Notes: generated from the sequence alone by a model not told the origin. A DNA stretch of 7,934 nucleotides from Kiloniellales bacterium (GCA_022360075.1 JAKSDN010000991.1:1-7934), one strand, 5' to 3'. Positions 1 through 7,021 are shown, counted from the stretch's first letter. Numbers and translations are program-made.

Positions 1-42
1 GAGGGCGAGACGGCGCCGGAGGAAGGCAAGGAAGAGATTTAG
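1..42 (+). CDS. rpoZ: 3' end of RNA polymerase omega subunit (probable rpoZ), partial
   Basis: Only the last 13 codons are visible, reading EGETAPEEGKEEI and ending in TAG at 40-42. The strongly acidic, low-complexity tail is typical of alphaproteobacterial omega subunits, which have a variable acidic C-terminus after the conserved RNA polymerase-binding part. Omega binds the beta-prime subunit and helps its folding and assembly. The identification rests mainly on position: in many alphaproteobacteria rpoZ lies immediately upstream of the rel/spoT gene, as here. The conserved domain is outside the window, so another protein with an acidic tail cannot be excluded. Confidence 0.6.
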   Translation, partial: EGETAPEEGKEEI

Positions 43-89
43 GATCTCCCGGACCCTGGCCTAACGCGGCCGAGGCGCGCCGGTCGCGC

Positions 90-118
90 TTGGCTGCGCT
101 GCGGCGCAGCATTACACT
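90..118 (+). promoter_or_regulatory. candidate sigma-70-type promoter upstream of rel/spoT
   Basis: A TTGGCT box (90-95) and a TACACT box (113-118) are separated by 17 bp, the usual spacing, and match the TTGACA/TATAAT consensus in part. The spacer contains a 7-bp inverted repeat (GCTGCGC at 93-99, GCGCAGC at 104-110, 4-base loop) that also overlaps the upstream box. No T-run follows the hairpin, so it does not look like a standard rpoZ terminator. Such partial matches occur by chance, and rel/spoT may simply be co-transcribed with rpoZ. Confidence 0.25.
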
Positions 119-162
119 GGCGTCGAAGTACTGTTGGTTCTGCTTTGACGCCGTGATGGGAT

Positions 163-2307
163 ATGATCCGTCAATTCGAGCTGGTTGAGCGGGTCAAGTC
201 CTACGATCCCGGAGTGGACGAGGACGCCCTGAATCGCGCCTACGTCTACGCCATGAAGCAGCATGGCTCGCAGACGCGAGCCTCCGGCGACCCCTACTTC
301 TCCCACCCGATCGAGGTGGCGGGAATCCTCACCGACCTTAAGCTCGACGGCAACTCCATCATCACCGCGCTGCTCCACGACGTCGTCGAGGACACCGACG
401 CCACCCTGGAGGAGATCGCGGATCTCTTCGGCGCCGAGATCGGCCGCCTGGTCGATGGCGTCACCAAGCTCACGCGCATCGAGCTGCAGTCGGAGCAGAC
501 AAAGCACGCGGAGAACTTTCGCAAGCTGTTGCTCGCCATGTCCGAGGACATCCGTGTCCTGCTGGTCAAGCTGGCCGACCGCCTGCACAATATGCGCACG
601 CTCGGGCACATCGGCTCCGACGAAAAACGCCGGCGCATCGCCCGCGAGACCATGGACATCTACGCGCCGCTCGCCGAGCGCATCGGCATGCAGCGCTTCA
701 AGGACGAGCTCGAGGACCTGGCCTTCGCCCAGCTCAATCCGGACGGGCGGGATTCCATCGTCGCCCGGCTGGAGTTTCTACAGCGCTCGGGCCGCGACCT
801 GCCGGACAAGATCGTCGATCAGCTCCGCCGCGCCATTGCCGAGGACGGCATCGATGCCTGGGTCTCCGGCCGGGTCAAGACGCCCTACTCGATCTGGCGC
901 AAGATGCAAAAGCGCAACATCGGCTTCGAGCAGCTTTCCGACATCATGGCCTTTCGCGTGGTGCTCGAGGACGTTGGCGAGTGCTATCAGGTGCTCGGCA
1001 CCCTGCACAGCCGCTATCCCGTCGTGCCGGGCCGCTTCAAGGACTACATCTCGACGCCGAAGCCGAACGGCTACCGCTCCCTGCACTCCGGCATCATCGG
1101 GCCCGAGCGGCAGCGCATCGAGGTGCAGATCCGCACCCGCGAGATGCACGATCTCGCCGAGTACGGCGTCGCCGCCCACTGGCGCTACAAGCAGGGCCCG
1201 CAGGCCGTCGACGGGCGCCAGTACCGCTGGCTGCGCGAACTGCTCGACATCCTGGAGCATGCCTCCAACCCGGAGGAGTTCCTCGAGCACACCAAGCTCG
1301 AGATGTTCCAGGACCAAGTCTTCAGCTTTACGCCCAAGGGCGACCTGATCGCCCTGCCGCGCGGCGCCACGCCGATCGACTTCGCCTATGCGGTCCATTC
1401 CGAGGTCGGCGACACCTGCGTCGGCGCCAAGGTCAACGGCCGCATCGTGCCGCTGCGCACCCTGCTGCAGAACGGCGACCAGGTCGACATCATCACCTCC
1501 AAGGCGCAGACCCCGTCTCCCGATTGGGAGGCCTTCGTCGTCACGGGCAAGGCCAAGGCCCGGGTGCGCCGCTTCGTACGCATGAAGCAGCGCGAGCAGT
1601 ACGGCGAGCTGGGCCGCCAGATGCTGCAAAAGGTCTTCCGTCAGGAGGGCTACGACTTCACCGAGAAGGCTCTGGAGGGTGTGCTCAAGCGTTTCGGCTG
1701 CGAGAGCGTGGTCGACCTCTACACCGAGGTCGGGCAGGGCCACCGCACCGGCCGCGAGGTGCTGACGGCCGTCTTCCCCGGCGAGAAGTACGCCGAGAAG
1801 TCGGACACCATCGTCCCGATCAACCGGGCGCGGGCGCGCCAGGGCAAGGCCAAGAGCGGCCCGGTCCCGATCAAGGGCCTGATTCCCGGCATGGCGGTCC
1901 ACTTCGCCCACTGCTGTCATCCCCTGCCGGGCGACCGCATCGTCGGCATCGTCACCACGGGCAAGGGCGTGACGGTGCACACCATCGACTGCGATACCCT
2001 CTCGAATTTCCAGGACACGCCCGAGCGCTGGGTCGATCTGGCCTGGGAGCTCGCCAGTGACGGCGATCAGCACGTGGGACGCTTGCACGTGGTGGTCGCC
2101 AACGAGCCCGGCAGCCTCGGCAGCCTCTCCACCGTGATCGGCAAGAACCAGGGCAATATCAGCAACCTGAAGATCACCAACCGCTCGATCGACTTCTTCG
2201 AGATGCTGATCGACGTCGAGGTGATAGATGTGAAACATCTGACCAATATCATCGCTGCGCTGCGGGCGAGCCCGGTCATCACCTCGGTCGAGCGGGCGCG
2301 TGGCTAG
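163..2307 (+). CDS. relA/spoT (rsh): Bifunctional (p)ppGpp synthetase/hydrolase (Rel/SpoT homologue, Rsh)
   Basis: This 714-aa protein makes (p)ppGpp from ATP and GDP/GTP and hydrolyses it back, controlling the stringent response. The full long-RSH architecture is visible. The HD hydrolase domain has H48, HD at 72-73, the HDVVEDT motif (72-78) and KLADRLHNMRTL (136-147), so hydrolysis should be intact. The synthetase has R237/K239 in SGRVKTPYSIWRKM, D260, the nucleotide-stacking Y304 in PKPNGYRSLH, and E320 in EVQIRT. RFKD at 291-294 is the basic RXKD motif of bifunctional enzymes, not the EXDD of synthetase-only RelA. A TGS domain follows (about 385-446, H412), then the Cys/His region (CCHP at 584-587, H606, C610) and a C-terminal ACT domain (about 640-714). 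The start is fixed by an in-frame TGA at 154-156, making ATG 163 the first possible ATG; only GATGGG, very close to it, could serve as ribosome-binding site. Alphaproteobacteria usually have one such enzyme doing both jobs. Confidence 0.97.
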   Translation: MIRQFELVERVKSYDPGVDEDALNRAYVYAMKQHGSQTRASGDPYFSHPIEVAGILTDLKLDGNSIITALLHDVVEDTDATLEEIADLFGAEIGRLVDGVTKLTRIELQSEQTKHAENFRKLLLAMSEDIRVLLVKLADRLHNMRTLGHIGSDEKRRRIARETMDIYAPLAERIGMQRFKDELEDLAFAQLNPDGRDSIVARLEFLQRSGRDLPDKIVDQLRRAIAEDGIDAWVSGRVKTPYSIWRKMQKRNIGFEQLSDIMAFRVVLEDVGECYQVLGTLHSRYPVVPGRFKDYISTPKPNGYRSLHSGIIGPERQRIEVQIRTREMHDLAEYGVAAHWRYKQGPQAVDGRQYRWLRELLDILEHASNPEEFLEHTKLEMFQDQVFSFTPKGDLIALPRGATPIDFAYAVHSEVGDTCVGAKVNGRIVPLRTLLQNGDQVDIITSKAQTPSPDWEAFVVTGKAKARVRRFVRMKQREQYGELGRQMLQKVFRQEGYDFTEKALEGVLKRFGCESVVDLYTEVGQGHRTGREVLTAVFPGEKYAEKSDTIVPINRARARQGKAKSGPVPIKGLIPGMAVHFAHCCHPLPGDRIVGIVTTGKGVTVHTIDCDTLSNFQDTPERWVDLAWELASDGDQHVGRLHVVVANEPGSLGSLSTVIGKNQGNISNLKITNRSIDFFEMLIDVEVIDVKHLTNIIAALRASPVITSVERARG

Positions 2308-2326
2308 CAACCCTGGAGATTCGGGC

Positions 2327-2341
2327 CGGGCGTCGCGCCCG
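2327..2341 (+). other. small GC hairpin between rel/spoT and the DUF2062 gene
   Basis: The 76-bp gap contains a perfect 6-bp inverted repeat, CGGGCG (2327-2332) and CGCCCG (2336-2341), with a TCG loop. No T-tract follows, so it is at best a weak transcriptional pause or an mRNA end-protecting structure. In DNA this GC-rich such a repeat may arise by chance. Confidence 0.25.
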
Positions 2342-2383
2342 TCCCGCCGTGGCCGGACACGATTGGATTGACGCCTCCTCGCC

Positions 2384-2983
2384 ATGTTCAAACGCCGCAA
2401 ACCGCTCCCGACCCATAGCCGGGTGAAAGAGGCCATTTGGCCGCGGCGAGGCTGGGCGCGGGCGTCGCGCTATATCGGCCACCGGCTGGGCCGCCTGCCG
2501 GGTTCGCCCTACCGGATCGCGGCCGGTTTCGCGTGCGGCGCCGCGGTCTCTTTCACCCCCTTTATCGGTTTCCATTTCGTTCTGGCGATGGGCGCCTCGC
2601 TGCTGCTGCGTGGCAACATCATCGCCTCGGCGATCGGTACGGCGGTGGGCAATCCCTGGACCTTTCCCTTCATCTGGGCCTGGGTCTTCACGCTCGGCCG
2701 CTGGATCCTCGGCGAGGACGCCGAGACCTTTTTTCCCAACGGCTTGACCCTCGCCTACATCTTCGACAATCCCTGGAAGGTGCTCTGGCCCATGTCGGTC
2801 GGCGCCGTGCCCAGCATGATCGTCGTCTGGCTGGTCTTCTTCTTTCCCGCCCAGGCCCTGGTCGCCCAGTATCAGCGGGCGCGCCGGCGGCGGCTGCGCA
2901 AGAAGCTGATCCGCCGCCGGGCGAAGCTGGCCAAGGCGGCCGCCGCCTTGGAACGGCAGGGTGGGGCGGGGATGCCCTCGTGA
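2384..2983 (+). CDS. DUF2062 family membrane protein of unknown function
   Basis: This 199-aa protein matches the DUF2062 pattern. A short basic N-terminus ([10 protein letters not shown]) is followed by WPRRGW (19-24), then [20 protein letters not shown] (41-60) and the characteristic [10 protein letters not shown] (89-98). Hydrophobic stretches at about 45-75, 78-108 and 135-160 suggest three or more membrane segments or hairpins. A very basic C-terminal tail ([17 protein letters not shown], 165-181) is probably cytoplasmic. The molecular function of this family is not established, and I do not assign one. The start is chosen because the N-terminus fits relatives, although no clear Shine-Dalgarno sequence precedes it. 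The stop codon overlaps the acpS GTG start (GTGA), so translation of the two is probably coupled. Confidence 0.88.
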   Translation: MFKRRKPLPTHSRVKEAIWPRRGWARASRYIGHRLGRLPGSPYRIAAGFACGAAVSFTPFIGFHFVLAMGASLLLRGNIIASAIGTAVGNPWTFPFIWAWVFTLGRWILGEDAETFFPNGLTLAYIFDNPWKVLWPMSVGAVPSMIVVWLVFFFPAQALVAQYQRARRRRLRKKLIRRRAKLAKAAAALERQGGAGMPS

Positions 2984-3390
2984 TTCTCGGGATCGGCAAC
3001 GACCTTATCGACATCCGCCGGGTCGAGAAGACCCTGGAGCGCTTCGGCGAGCGCTTCGTCAATCGCGTCTTCACCGACGTGGAGCAGCGCAAGTCCGACC
3101 GGCGCGCCCAGCGCGCCGCCAGCTACGCCAAGCGCTTCGCCGCCAAGGAAGCCTGCGCCAAGGCCCTGGGCACCGGCGTGCCGCGCGCCGGCGTGCATTG
3201 GCGGCACATGGGCGTCGTCAATCTGCCGAGCGGCAAGCCGACCATGGCCCTCACCGGCGGCGCGGCTGAGCGCCTGGCGGCTTTGACCCCGCCCGGGATG
3301 CAGGCACAGGTTGACGTCACCATCACGGATGACTATCCGCTAGCCCAGGCCATCGTCATCATCTCGGCGGTGCCGGCGAGCGACTCTTAG
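2980..3390 (+). CDS. acpS: Holo-[acyl-carrier-protein] synthase (4'-phosphopantetheinyl transferase AcpS)
   Basis: This 136-aa enzyme transfers the 4'-phosphopantetheine arm of CoA to a serine of apo-ACP, activating it for fatty acid synthesis. The N-terminus [21 protein letters not shown] carries the metal-binding D8. The second signature is [15 protein letters not shown] (52-66), with the metal ligand E57 and K61. The length is normal for AcpS (about 120-140 aa). The start is GTG at 2980: it gives exactly the family N-terminus, overlaps the upstream stop as GTGA, and follows a purine-rich GGGGCGGGG stretch at a suitable distance. Upstream in-frame codons read through but are a shadow of the DUF2062 gene. 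In alphaproteobacteria acpS commonly precedes lepB-rnc-era; the pdxJ or pyrE neighbour often seen before it is absent here. Confidence 0.95.
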   Translation: MILGIGNDLIDIRRVEKTLERFGERFVNRVFTDVEQRKSDRRAQRAASYAKRFAAKEACAKALGTGVPRAGVHWRHMGVVNLPSGKPTMALTGGAAERLAALTPPGMQAQVDVTITDDYPLAQAIVIISAVPASDS

Positions 3391-3418
3391 CCTCGAGTGC
3401 GGCGGACGGATCGAAACC

Positions 3419-3434
3419 GGCCCGCTACCGGGCC
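3419..3434 (+). terminator. candidate hairpin terminator or pause site after acpS
   Basis: GGCCCG (3419-3424) and CGGGCC (3429-3434) form a perfect 6-bp stem with a CTAC loop, 29 bases after the acpS stop. A second small stem (CTGC 3436-3439, GCAG 3445-3448) follows, then the pyrimidine-rich TATCTCTTT. A true U-run is missing, so full termination is doubtful. It may only attenuate read-through into lepB. Confidence 0.3.
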
Positions 3435-3493
3435 TCTGCGGCTTGCAGTATCTCTTTGAGAGTGCTTTCTAACGTGGGTGAGCAGCGAGTTCT

Positions 3494-4246
3494 ATGGAAC
3501 GCTTGATGACCAAAGAAAGCCCGAGCGGCTGGGGCGAGACCCTGCGGACCGTAATCTATGCGGTGTTGATTGCCTTGTTCGTCCGCACTTTCGCCTATGA
3601 GCCCTTCAACATCCCGTCGGGCTCGATGCTGCCCACGCTTCTGATCGGCGACTACCTCTTCGTCTCCAAGTTCTCCTACGGCTACAGCCGCTACTCGTTG
3701 CCCTGGAGCTTGCCGCTGATCGACGGCCGCGTGCTGAACAGCAAGCCCGAGCGGGGCGACGTCGTGGTCTTCAAGCTGCCGACCGACAACAAGACCGACT
3801 ACATCAAGCGCCTGGTCGGTCTGCCGGGCGACCGCATCCAGGTCAGGAACGGCATCCTGCACATCAACGACGAGCCGGTGAAGCGCGAGCTCCAAGGTAC
3901 GCGCGAGGTCGCGGGCTTCGGCGGGCGTCGGGCGCCGGTCGCCGAGTACCTGGAAACCCTGCCCAACGGCCGCCAGCACCTGATCTGGGAGCGCGGCGAC
4001 AACGAGGCCCTGGACAACACGCCAGTCTACACGGTGCCCGAGGGCCACTACTTCGCAATGGGCGACAACCGCGACCGCAGCCAGGACAGCCGCGTGCTCG
4101 GCCAGGTGGGCTATGTGCCCTACGAGAACCTGATCGGCCGGGCCGAATTCCTGTTCTTCTCGCACGACGGTTCGGCGCGTTTCTGGGAAATCTGGGCCTG
4201 GCCCGGCGCGATACGCTTCGGCCGGATCGCCGACGGCATCGAGTAG
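3494..4246 (+). CDS. lepB: Signal peptidase I (leader peptidase)
   Basis: This 250-aa membrane-bound serine protease removes signal peptides from exported proteins on the periplasmic face of the inner membrane. One N-terminal membrane segment is visible (about 18-34, TVIYAVLIALFVRTFAY), fitting alphaproteobacterial LepB. Box B is IPSGSMLPTL (40-49) with the nucleophile S44. Box D is YIKRLVGLPGD (103-113) with the general base K105. Box E is MGDNRDRSQDSR (189-200). The catalytic Ser/Lys pair is therefore intact. An in-frame ATG at 3506, preceded by GGAA (3496-3499) six bases upstream, is a reasonable alternative start that would shorten the protein by 4 residues. The stop is followed after 4 bases by rnc, so lepB-rnc-era are probably one transcript. 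Confidence 0.96.
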   Translation: MERLMTKESPSGWGETLRTVIYAVLIALFVRTFAYEPFNIPSGSMLPTLLIGDYLFVSKFSYGYSRYSLPWSLPLIDGRVLNSKPERGDVVVFKLPTDNKTDYIKRLVGLPGDRIQVRNGILHINDEPVKRELQGTREVAGFGGRRAPVAEYLETLPNGRQHLIWERGDNEALDNTPVYTVPEGHYFAMGDNRDRSQDSRVLGQVGYVPYENLIGRAEFLFFSHDGSARFWEIWAWPGAIRFGRIADGIE

Positions 4247-4250
4247 TGCG

Positions 4251-5003
4251 GTGGCGCGGGTCGAGAACAAGCCGAGCTCGACGGAACAAGCCAAGGCTAG
4301 CCCGGCCCCGGCCGACAGCGATTTCGCGGAACTGACCAGGGTCCTGGGCTACGAGTTCGGAAACCCGGCGCTGCTTCGCGAAGCGCTGACCCATTCCAGC
4401 GCCCTGCCGGCGCGCGGTGCCAAGACGCTGAGCTACCAAAGGCTCGAGTTCCTGGGCGACCGGGTGCTGGGATTGGTCGTGGCCGATCTTCTGATTTGCC
4501 ATTTCCCGCGCGAGCCCGAGGGTGCCCTGGCGCGGCGCTTGGCCTCGCTGGTGCGCCGCGAGACCCTGGCCGAGATCTCGAGCGGTCTCGACCTCGGCCG
4601 CCACCTGGTCTTGGCCAAGGCGGAGGCCGATGCGGGCGGGCGCGAGAACCCGGCCCTGCTGGCCGATGCCTGCGAGGCGGTGATCGGCGCGCTCTACGTC
4701 GATGGCGGTCTCGCCGCGGCGCGCGCCTTCGTCGAGCCGCTCTGGGCGCCGCTGCTCGCCGCCGAGGTGCGGCCGCCGCAGGATGCCAAGACCGCGCTGC
4801 AGGAATGGGCCCAGGCCCGGGGTCTGGCACTGCCCGCTTACCGAGAGGTCGAGCGCCAGGGCCCAGCCCATCAGCCGGTCTTCACGATCGAGGTGGCCGT
4901 CGAGGGTCACGCACCGGGCCGCGGCGCAGGCCGTTCCAAGCGCCTGGCCGAGCAGGCCGCCGCGCAAGCCCTGCTGAGCGTTCTCGACAAGGCCGAGACA
5001 TGA
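4251..5003 (+). CDS. rnc: Ribonuclease III
   Basis: This 250-aa endonuclease cuts double-stranded RNA, including precursor rRNA, and acts as a homodimer. The signature QRLEFLGDRVLGL (63-75) carries catalytic E66 and D70. The second acidic pair is D139 and E142 in LADACEAVIGALYVDGG. The C-terminal double-stranded RNA-binding domain spans about 178-247 and ends in RSKRLAEQAAAQALL. The residue equivalent to E. coli E38, just before RLEFLGD, is glutamine (Q63); the four essential metal-coordinating acids are kept. The start is GTG 4251, with only a weak GAG seven bases upstream, so coupling with lepB (4-bp gap) probably drives initiation. The first 24 or so residues are an Ala/Pro/Ser-rich extension. 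The stop overlaps the era start as ATGA. Confidence 0.96.
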   Translation: MARVENKPSSTEQAKASPAPADSDFAELTRVLGYEFGNPALLREALTHSSALPARGAKTLSYQRLEFLGDRVLGLVVADLLICHFPREPEGALARRLASLVRRETLAEISSGLDLGRHLVLAKAEADAGGRENPALLADACEAVIGALYVDGGLAAARAFVEPLWAPLLAAEVRPPQDAKTALQEWAQARGLALPAYREVERQGPAHQPVFTIEVAVEGHAPGRGAGRSKRLAEQAAAQALLSVLDKAET

Positions 5004-5941
5004 CGGCGGAGGCGGCACCGCCGGACCCATCGACCGGCGAGGACGCTGCGCTGCGCTGCGGCTTCGTCGCGCTGATCGGCGCGCCCAACGCCGGCAAGTC
5101 AACCCTGCTCAACGAGCTGATCGGCGCCAAGGTCTCGATCGTCACCCATAAGGTTCAGACCACGCGGACGCGAATCCGCGGCATCGCGATCGAGGGCGAG
5201 AGCCAGATCGTGTTCGTGGATACCCCCGGCATCTTCGAGGCCAAGCGGCGTCTCGAGCGCGCCATGGTGGCCGCCGCCTGGAACGCGGTTCAGGAGGCCG
5301 ACGCCCTGGTCCTGCTTTACGATGCCGCGCGCAAGCGCATCGACGCGGACACCGAGCGGGTGATTGCGCGCCTGAAGGACTGGGGCCTCGAGGCGGTTCT
5401 GGTGCTCAACAAGATCGACCTCATCAAGCGCGAGAAGCTTCTGGAATTGGCCGCGCGCTTCGAGGCCGAGGGGATCTTCGCGCGCATCTTCATGATCTCG
5501 TCGCTGAAGGGCGAGGGCGTCGCCGATCTGCGGCGCTACCTGGCCGAGACCCTGCCCGAAGGTCCCTGGCATTATCCGGAGGACCAGCTTTCCGACCTGC
5601 CGCAGCGCTTGATCGCCGCCGAAGTCACGCGCGAAAAGCTGTTCCTCAAGCTGCACCAGGAGCTGCCCTATGCGCTGACCGTCGAGAACGAGCGCTGGCA
5701 GCCCTTCGACGACGGCAGCCTGCGTTTGGAGCAGACGATCTACGTCCAGCGCGATTCGCAGAAAGGCATCGTGCTGGGCAAGGGTGGGCGCACCATCAAG
5801 GCACTGCGCTCGGAAGCTCAAGCCGACTTGGAAGAGATGCTCGGCTGCAAGGTGCATCTCTTCCTGTTCGTGAAGGTGCGCGAGAACTGGATCGACGACC
5901 CGGCCCGCTACCGCGAATGGGGTCTGGACTTCCAAGCTTGA
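5000..5941 (+). CDS. era: GTPase Era (30S ribosome assembly)
   Basis: This 313-aa GTPase binds the 3' end of 16S rRNA and assists 30S maturation. Its GTPase motifs are in order: G1 GAPNAGKST (27-35), G2 region TTRTRIRGI (54-62), G3 DTPG (74-77), G4 NKID (137-140) and G5 SSLKG (167-171). The C-terminal KH domain carries GKGGRTIKAL (260-269), which contacts rRNA. The start is ATG 5000: it overlaps the rnc stop (ATGA) and has AAGG at 4989-4992, seven bases upstream. The open frame continues further 5' but that part is a shadow of rnc. About 20 residues precede the G-domain, making it slightly longer than the usual 300 aa or so. Coupling with rnc is functionally sensible, since both act on 16S rRNA maturation. 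Confidence 0.97.
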   Translation: MTAEAAPPDPSTGEDAALRCGFVALIGAPNAGKSTLLNELIGAKVSIVTHKVQTTRTRIRGIAIEGESQIVFVDTPGIFEAKRRLERAMVAAAWNAVQEADALVLLYDAARKRIDADTERVIARLKDWGLEAVLVLNKIDLIKREKLLELAARFEAEGIFARIFMISSLKGEGVADLRRYLAETLPEGPWHYPEDQLSDLPQRLIAAEVTREKLFLKLHQELPYALTVENERWQPFDDGSLRLEQTIYVQRDSQKGIVLGKGGRTIKALRSEAQADLEEMLGCKVHLFLFVKVRENWIDDPARYREWGLDFQA

Positions 5942-5974
5942 GCCCGGCGTCCGGCTGAGGCACGACTTCGCCCT

Positions 5975-6700
5975 ATGCATTGGACCGACGAGGGCATCGT
6001 CTTGAGCGCGCGGCCGCACGGCGAGAGCGCGGTGGTGGTCGTGCTGCTCAGCCGAGACCATGGCCGCCACGCCGGCCTGCTGCACGGCGGTCAGGGTCGC
6101 AAGGGGCGGGGCCTCTTGGAGCCCGGCACGCGGGTCGCCGCAGAGTGGCGCGCGCGCCTCGCCGAGCATCTCGGCAGTTTCACCCTAGAGCTGATCGAGA
6201 GTCACGCCGCTGGGCTGCTCGACGACGCGGCGCGGCTGAACGCGCTCACCGCGGCCGCGGCGGTCTGCGACAAGGCCTTTCCCGAGCGCGAGCCCCATCC
6301 CGCGGCCTACGAGGGGCTCCGCGCCCTGCTCACCGCGCTCGAGGGCGAGCACTGGGCGGAGGCCTATGTGGTCTGGGAGCTGGCCGTGCTGCGCGAACTC
6401 GGCTTCGGCCTCGACCTCTCGGCCTGCGCCGGCGGCGGCGCCAACGATCAGCTCGCCTACGTCTCGCCGAAGAGCGGCCGCGCCGTCTCCCTCGCCGCAG
6501 GCGAGCCCTACAAAGATCGCCTGCTGCCGCTGCCGGGCTTCCTGACGGGCCAGGGCGGCGGCGGCCCGGCCGAGGTCGCCCAGGGCCTCAAGCTCACCGG
6601 CTTCTTCCTCGCCCGCCGGGTCTTCGGCCCGCAAAACCAGCCCTTGCCGCCGGCGCGAGAGCGCTTGGCGGAGCGGTTTGGGGGCGGTGCGTCGCCGTGA
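5975..6700 (+). CDS. recO: DNA repair protein RecO
   Basis: This 241-aa protein of the RecFOR pathway helps load RecA on SSB-coated single-stranded DNA and anneals complementary strands. The N-terminal OB-fold begins MHWTDEGIVLSARPHGES, typical of alphaproteobacterial RecO, and contains RDHGRHAGLLHGG (27-39). A helical C-terminal part follows, with WELAVLRELGFGLDLSAC (134-151) and the family-typical LAYVSPKSGRAVS (160-172). Only two cysteines (C98, C151) are present, so the four-Cys zinc finger of some RecO proteins is absent. The gene starts 33 bp after era; GAGG (5957-5960) is the best ribosome-binding site, although its 14-base spacing is long. parC often follows recO in relatives but is not found here. 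Confidence 0.93.
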   Translation: MHWTDEGIVLSARPHGESAVVVVLLSRDHGRHAGLLHGGQGRKGRGLLEPGTRVAAEWRARLAEHLGSFTLELIESHAAGLLDDAARLNALTAAAAVCDKAFPEREPHPAAYEGLRALLTALEGEHWAEAYVVWELAVLRELGFGLDLSACAGGGANDQLAYVSPKSGRAVSLAAGEPYKDRLLPLPGFLTGQGGGGPAEVAQGLKLTGFFLARRVFGPQNQPLPPARERLAERFGGGASP

Positions 6701-6747
6701 GGGAGGCCTCGATCGTGAGGAATGATGCTTCGGCGAGAACGATATTT

Positions 6748-6777
6748 GGACACGGATGAACGAGGATGAACACGGAT
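6748..6777. repeat. left copy of outer inverted repeat (10-bp periodic GGATGAAC type)
   Basis: This segment is built of near-identical 10-mers in phase: CACGGATGAA, CGAGGATGAA, then CACGGAT. From 6749 to 6777 its reverse complement matches 7022-7049 in full apart from one inserted base. The GTTCATCCGTGT motif resembles an intergenic repeat I recall from many environmental bacterial genomes; copy number in this genome cannot be judged from the window. Confidence 0.8.
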
Positions 6778-6828
6778 CTCGTTGGCCTTTGGCCGTGACA
6801 ACTCGTTTGAAGCGCACCTGCGGCCCGG

Positions 6829-6924
6829 CCCCTCATGCTGAGCTTGTCGAAGTGTGAGGATTGCTCGGTTTGAAGGGCAAGGCGGGCGCAATCCTCCCCC
6901 CTTTGACAAGCTCAGGGTGAGGGG
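6829..6924. repeat. long imperfect palindrome/hairpin of the GAGCTTGTCGAAG repeat type
   Basis: Bases 6829-6852 pair with 6901-6924 over 24 positions: 21 Watson-Crick pairs, 2 possible G-T wobbles (6836/6917 and 6849/6904) and 1 mismatch (6837/6916). After a small internal loop (6853-6855 against 6897-6900), a perfect 9-bp stem follows (GAGGATTGC 6856-6864, GCAATCCTC 6888-6896). The loop is 23 bases. Each arm carries one copy of the GAGCTTGTCGAAG / CTTTGACAAGCTC motif, and each arm is itself partly palindromic (CCTCA 6831-6835 with TGAGG 6855-6859 in the left one). The motif matches a dispersed intergenic repeat I recall from proteobacterial genomes. It may act as a REP-like element, mRNA end stabiliser or terminator for recO. 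Confidence 0.85.
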
Positions 6925-6938
6925 AGGGGATGATACCA

Positions 6939-6958
6939 AAGGGAAATCACAATCCCTT
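6939..6958. repeat. small inverted repeat, 6-bp stem
   Basis: AAGGGA (6939-6944) and TCCCTT (6953-6958) are perfect inverted repeats around an 8-base loop, just right of the long hairpin. Function unknown; it is short enough to be chance. Confidence 0.4.
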
Positions 6959-6990
6959 GAACGCAAGTCAGGAGTCACGATCAGCGACTT

Positions 6991-7007
6991 CGGGCACAGA
7001 GTGCTCG
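6991..7007. repeat. small hairpin, 7-bp stem with one wobble
   Basis: CGGGCAC (6991-6997) and GTGCTCG (7001-7007) pair around an AGA loop with six Watson-Crick pairs and one G-T. No T-run follows on the + strand. It lies inside the outer inverted repeat. Confidence 0.4.
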
Positions 7008-7021
7008 GACACAGCAAATCA

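Noticed and set aside
778..2436. 552-aa open frame on the - strand opposite rel/spoT
   Set aside because: It is the antisense shadow of a well-identified gene in high-GC DNA, with low-complexity composition (A, D, G, L, R) and no recognisable domain.
2437..2979. Upstream extension of acpS
   Set aside because: The frame is open but overlaps the DUF2062 gene; the conserved AcpS N-terminus begins exactly at GTG 2980.
3443..3471. Promoter for lepB (TTGCAG, 17 bp, TTTCTA)
   Set aside because: Spacing fits but both boxes match the consensus too poorly to report as a feature.
3864..5102. 412-aa open frame on the - strand opposite lepB, rnc and the start of era
   Set aside because: Arg/Pro/Gly-rich shadow crossing three clearly coding genes; no motif found.
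6508..7017. 169-aa - strand open frame overlapping the recO end and the repeats
   Set aside because: Its LSLSKG and LRQAQHEG peptides come from the GAGCTTGTCGAAG-type repeats, and the rest is antisense to recO.
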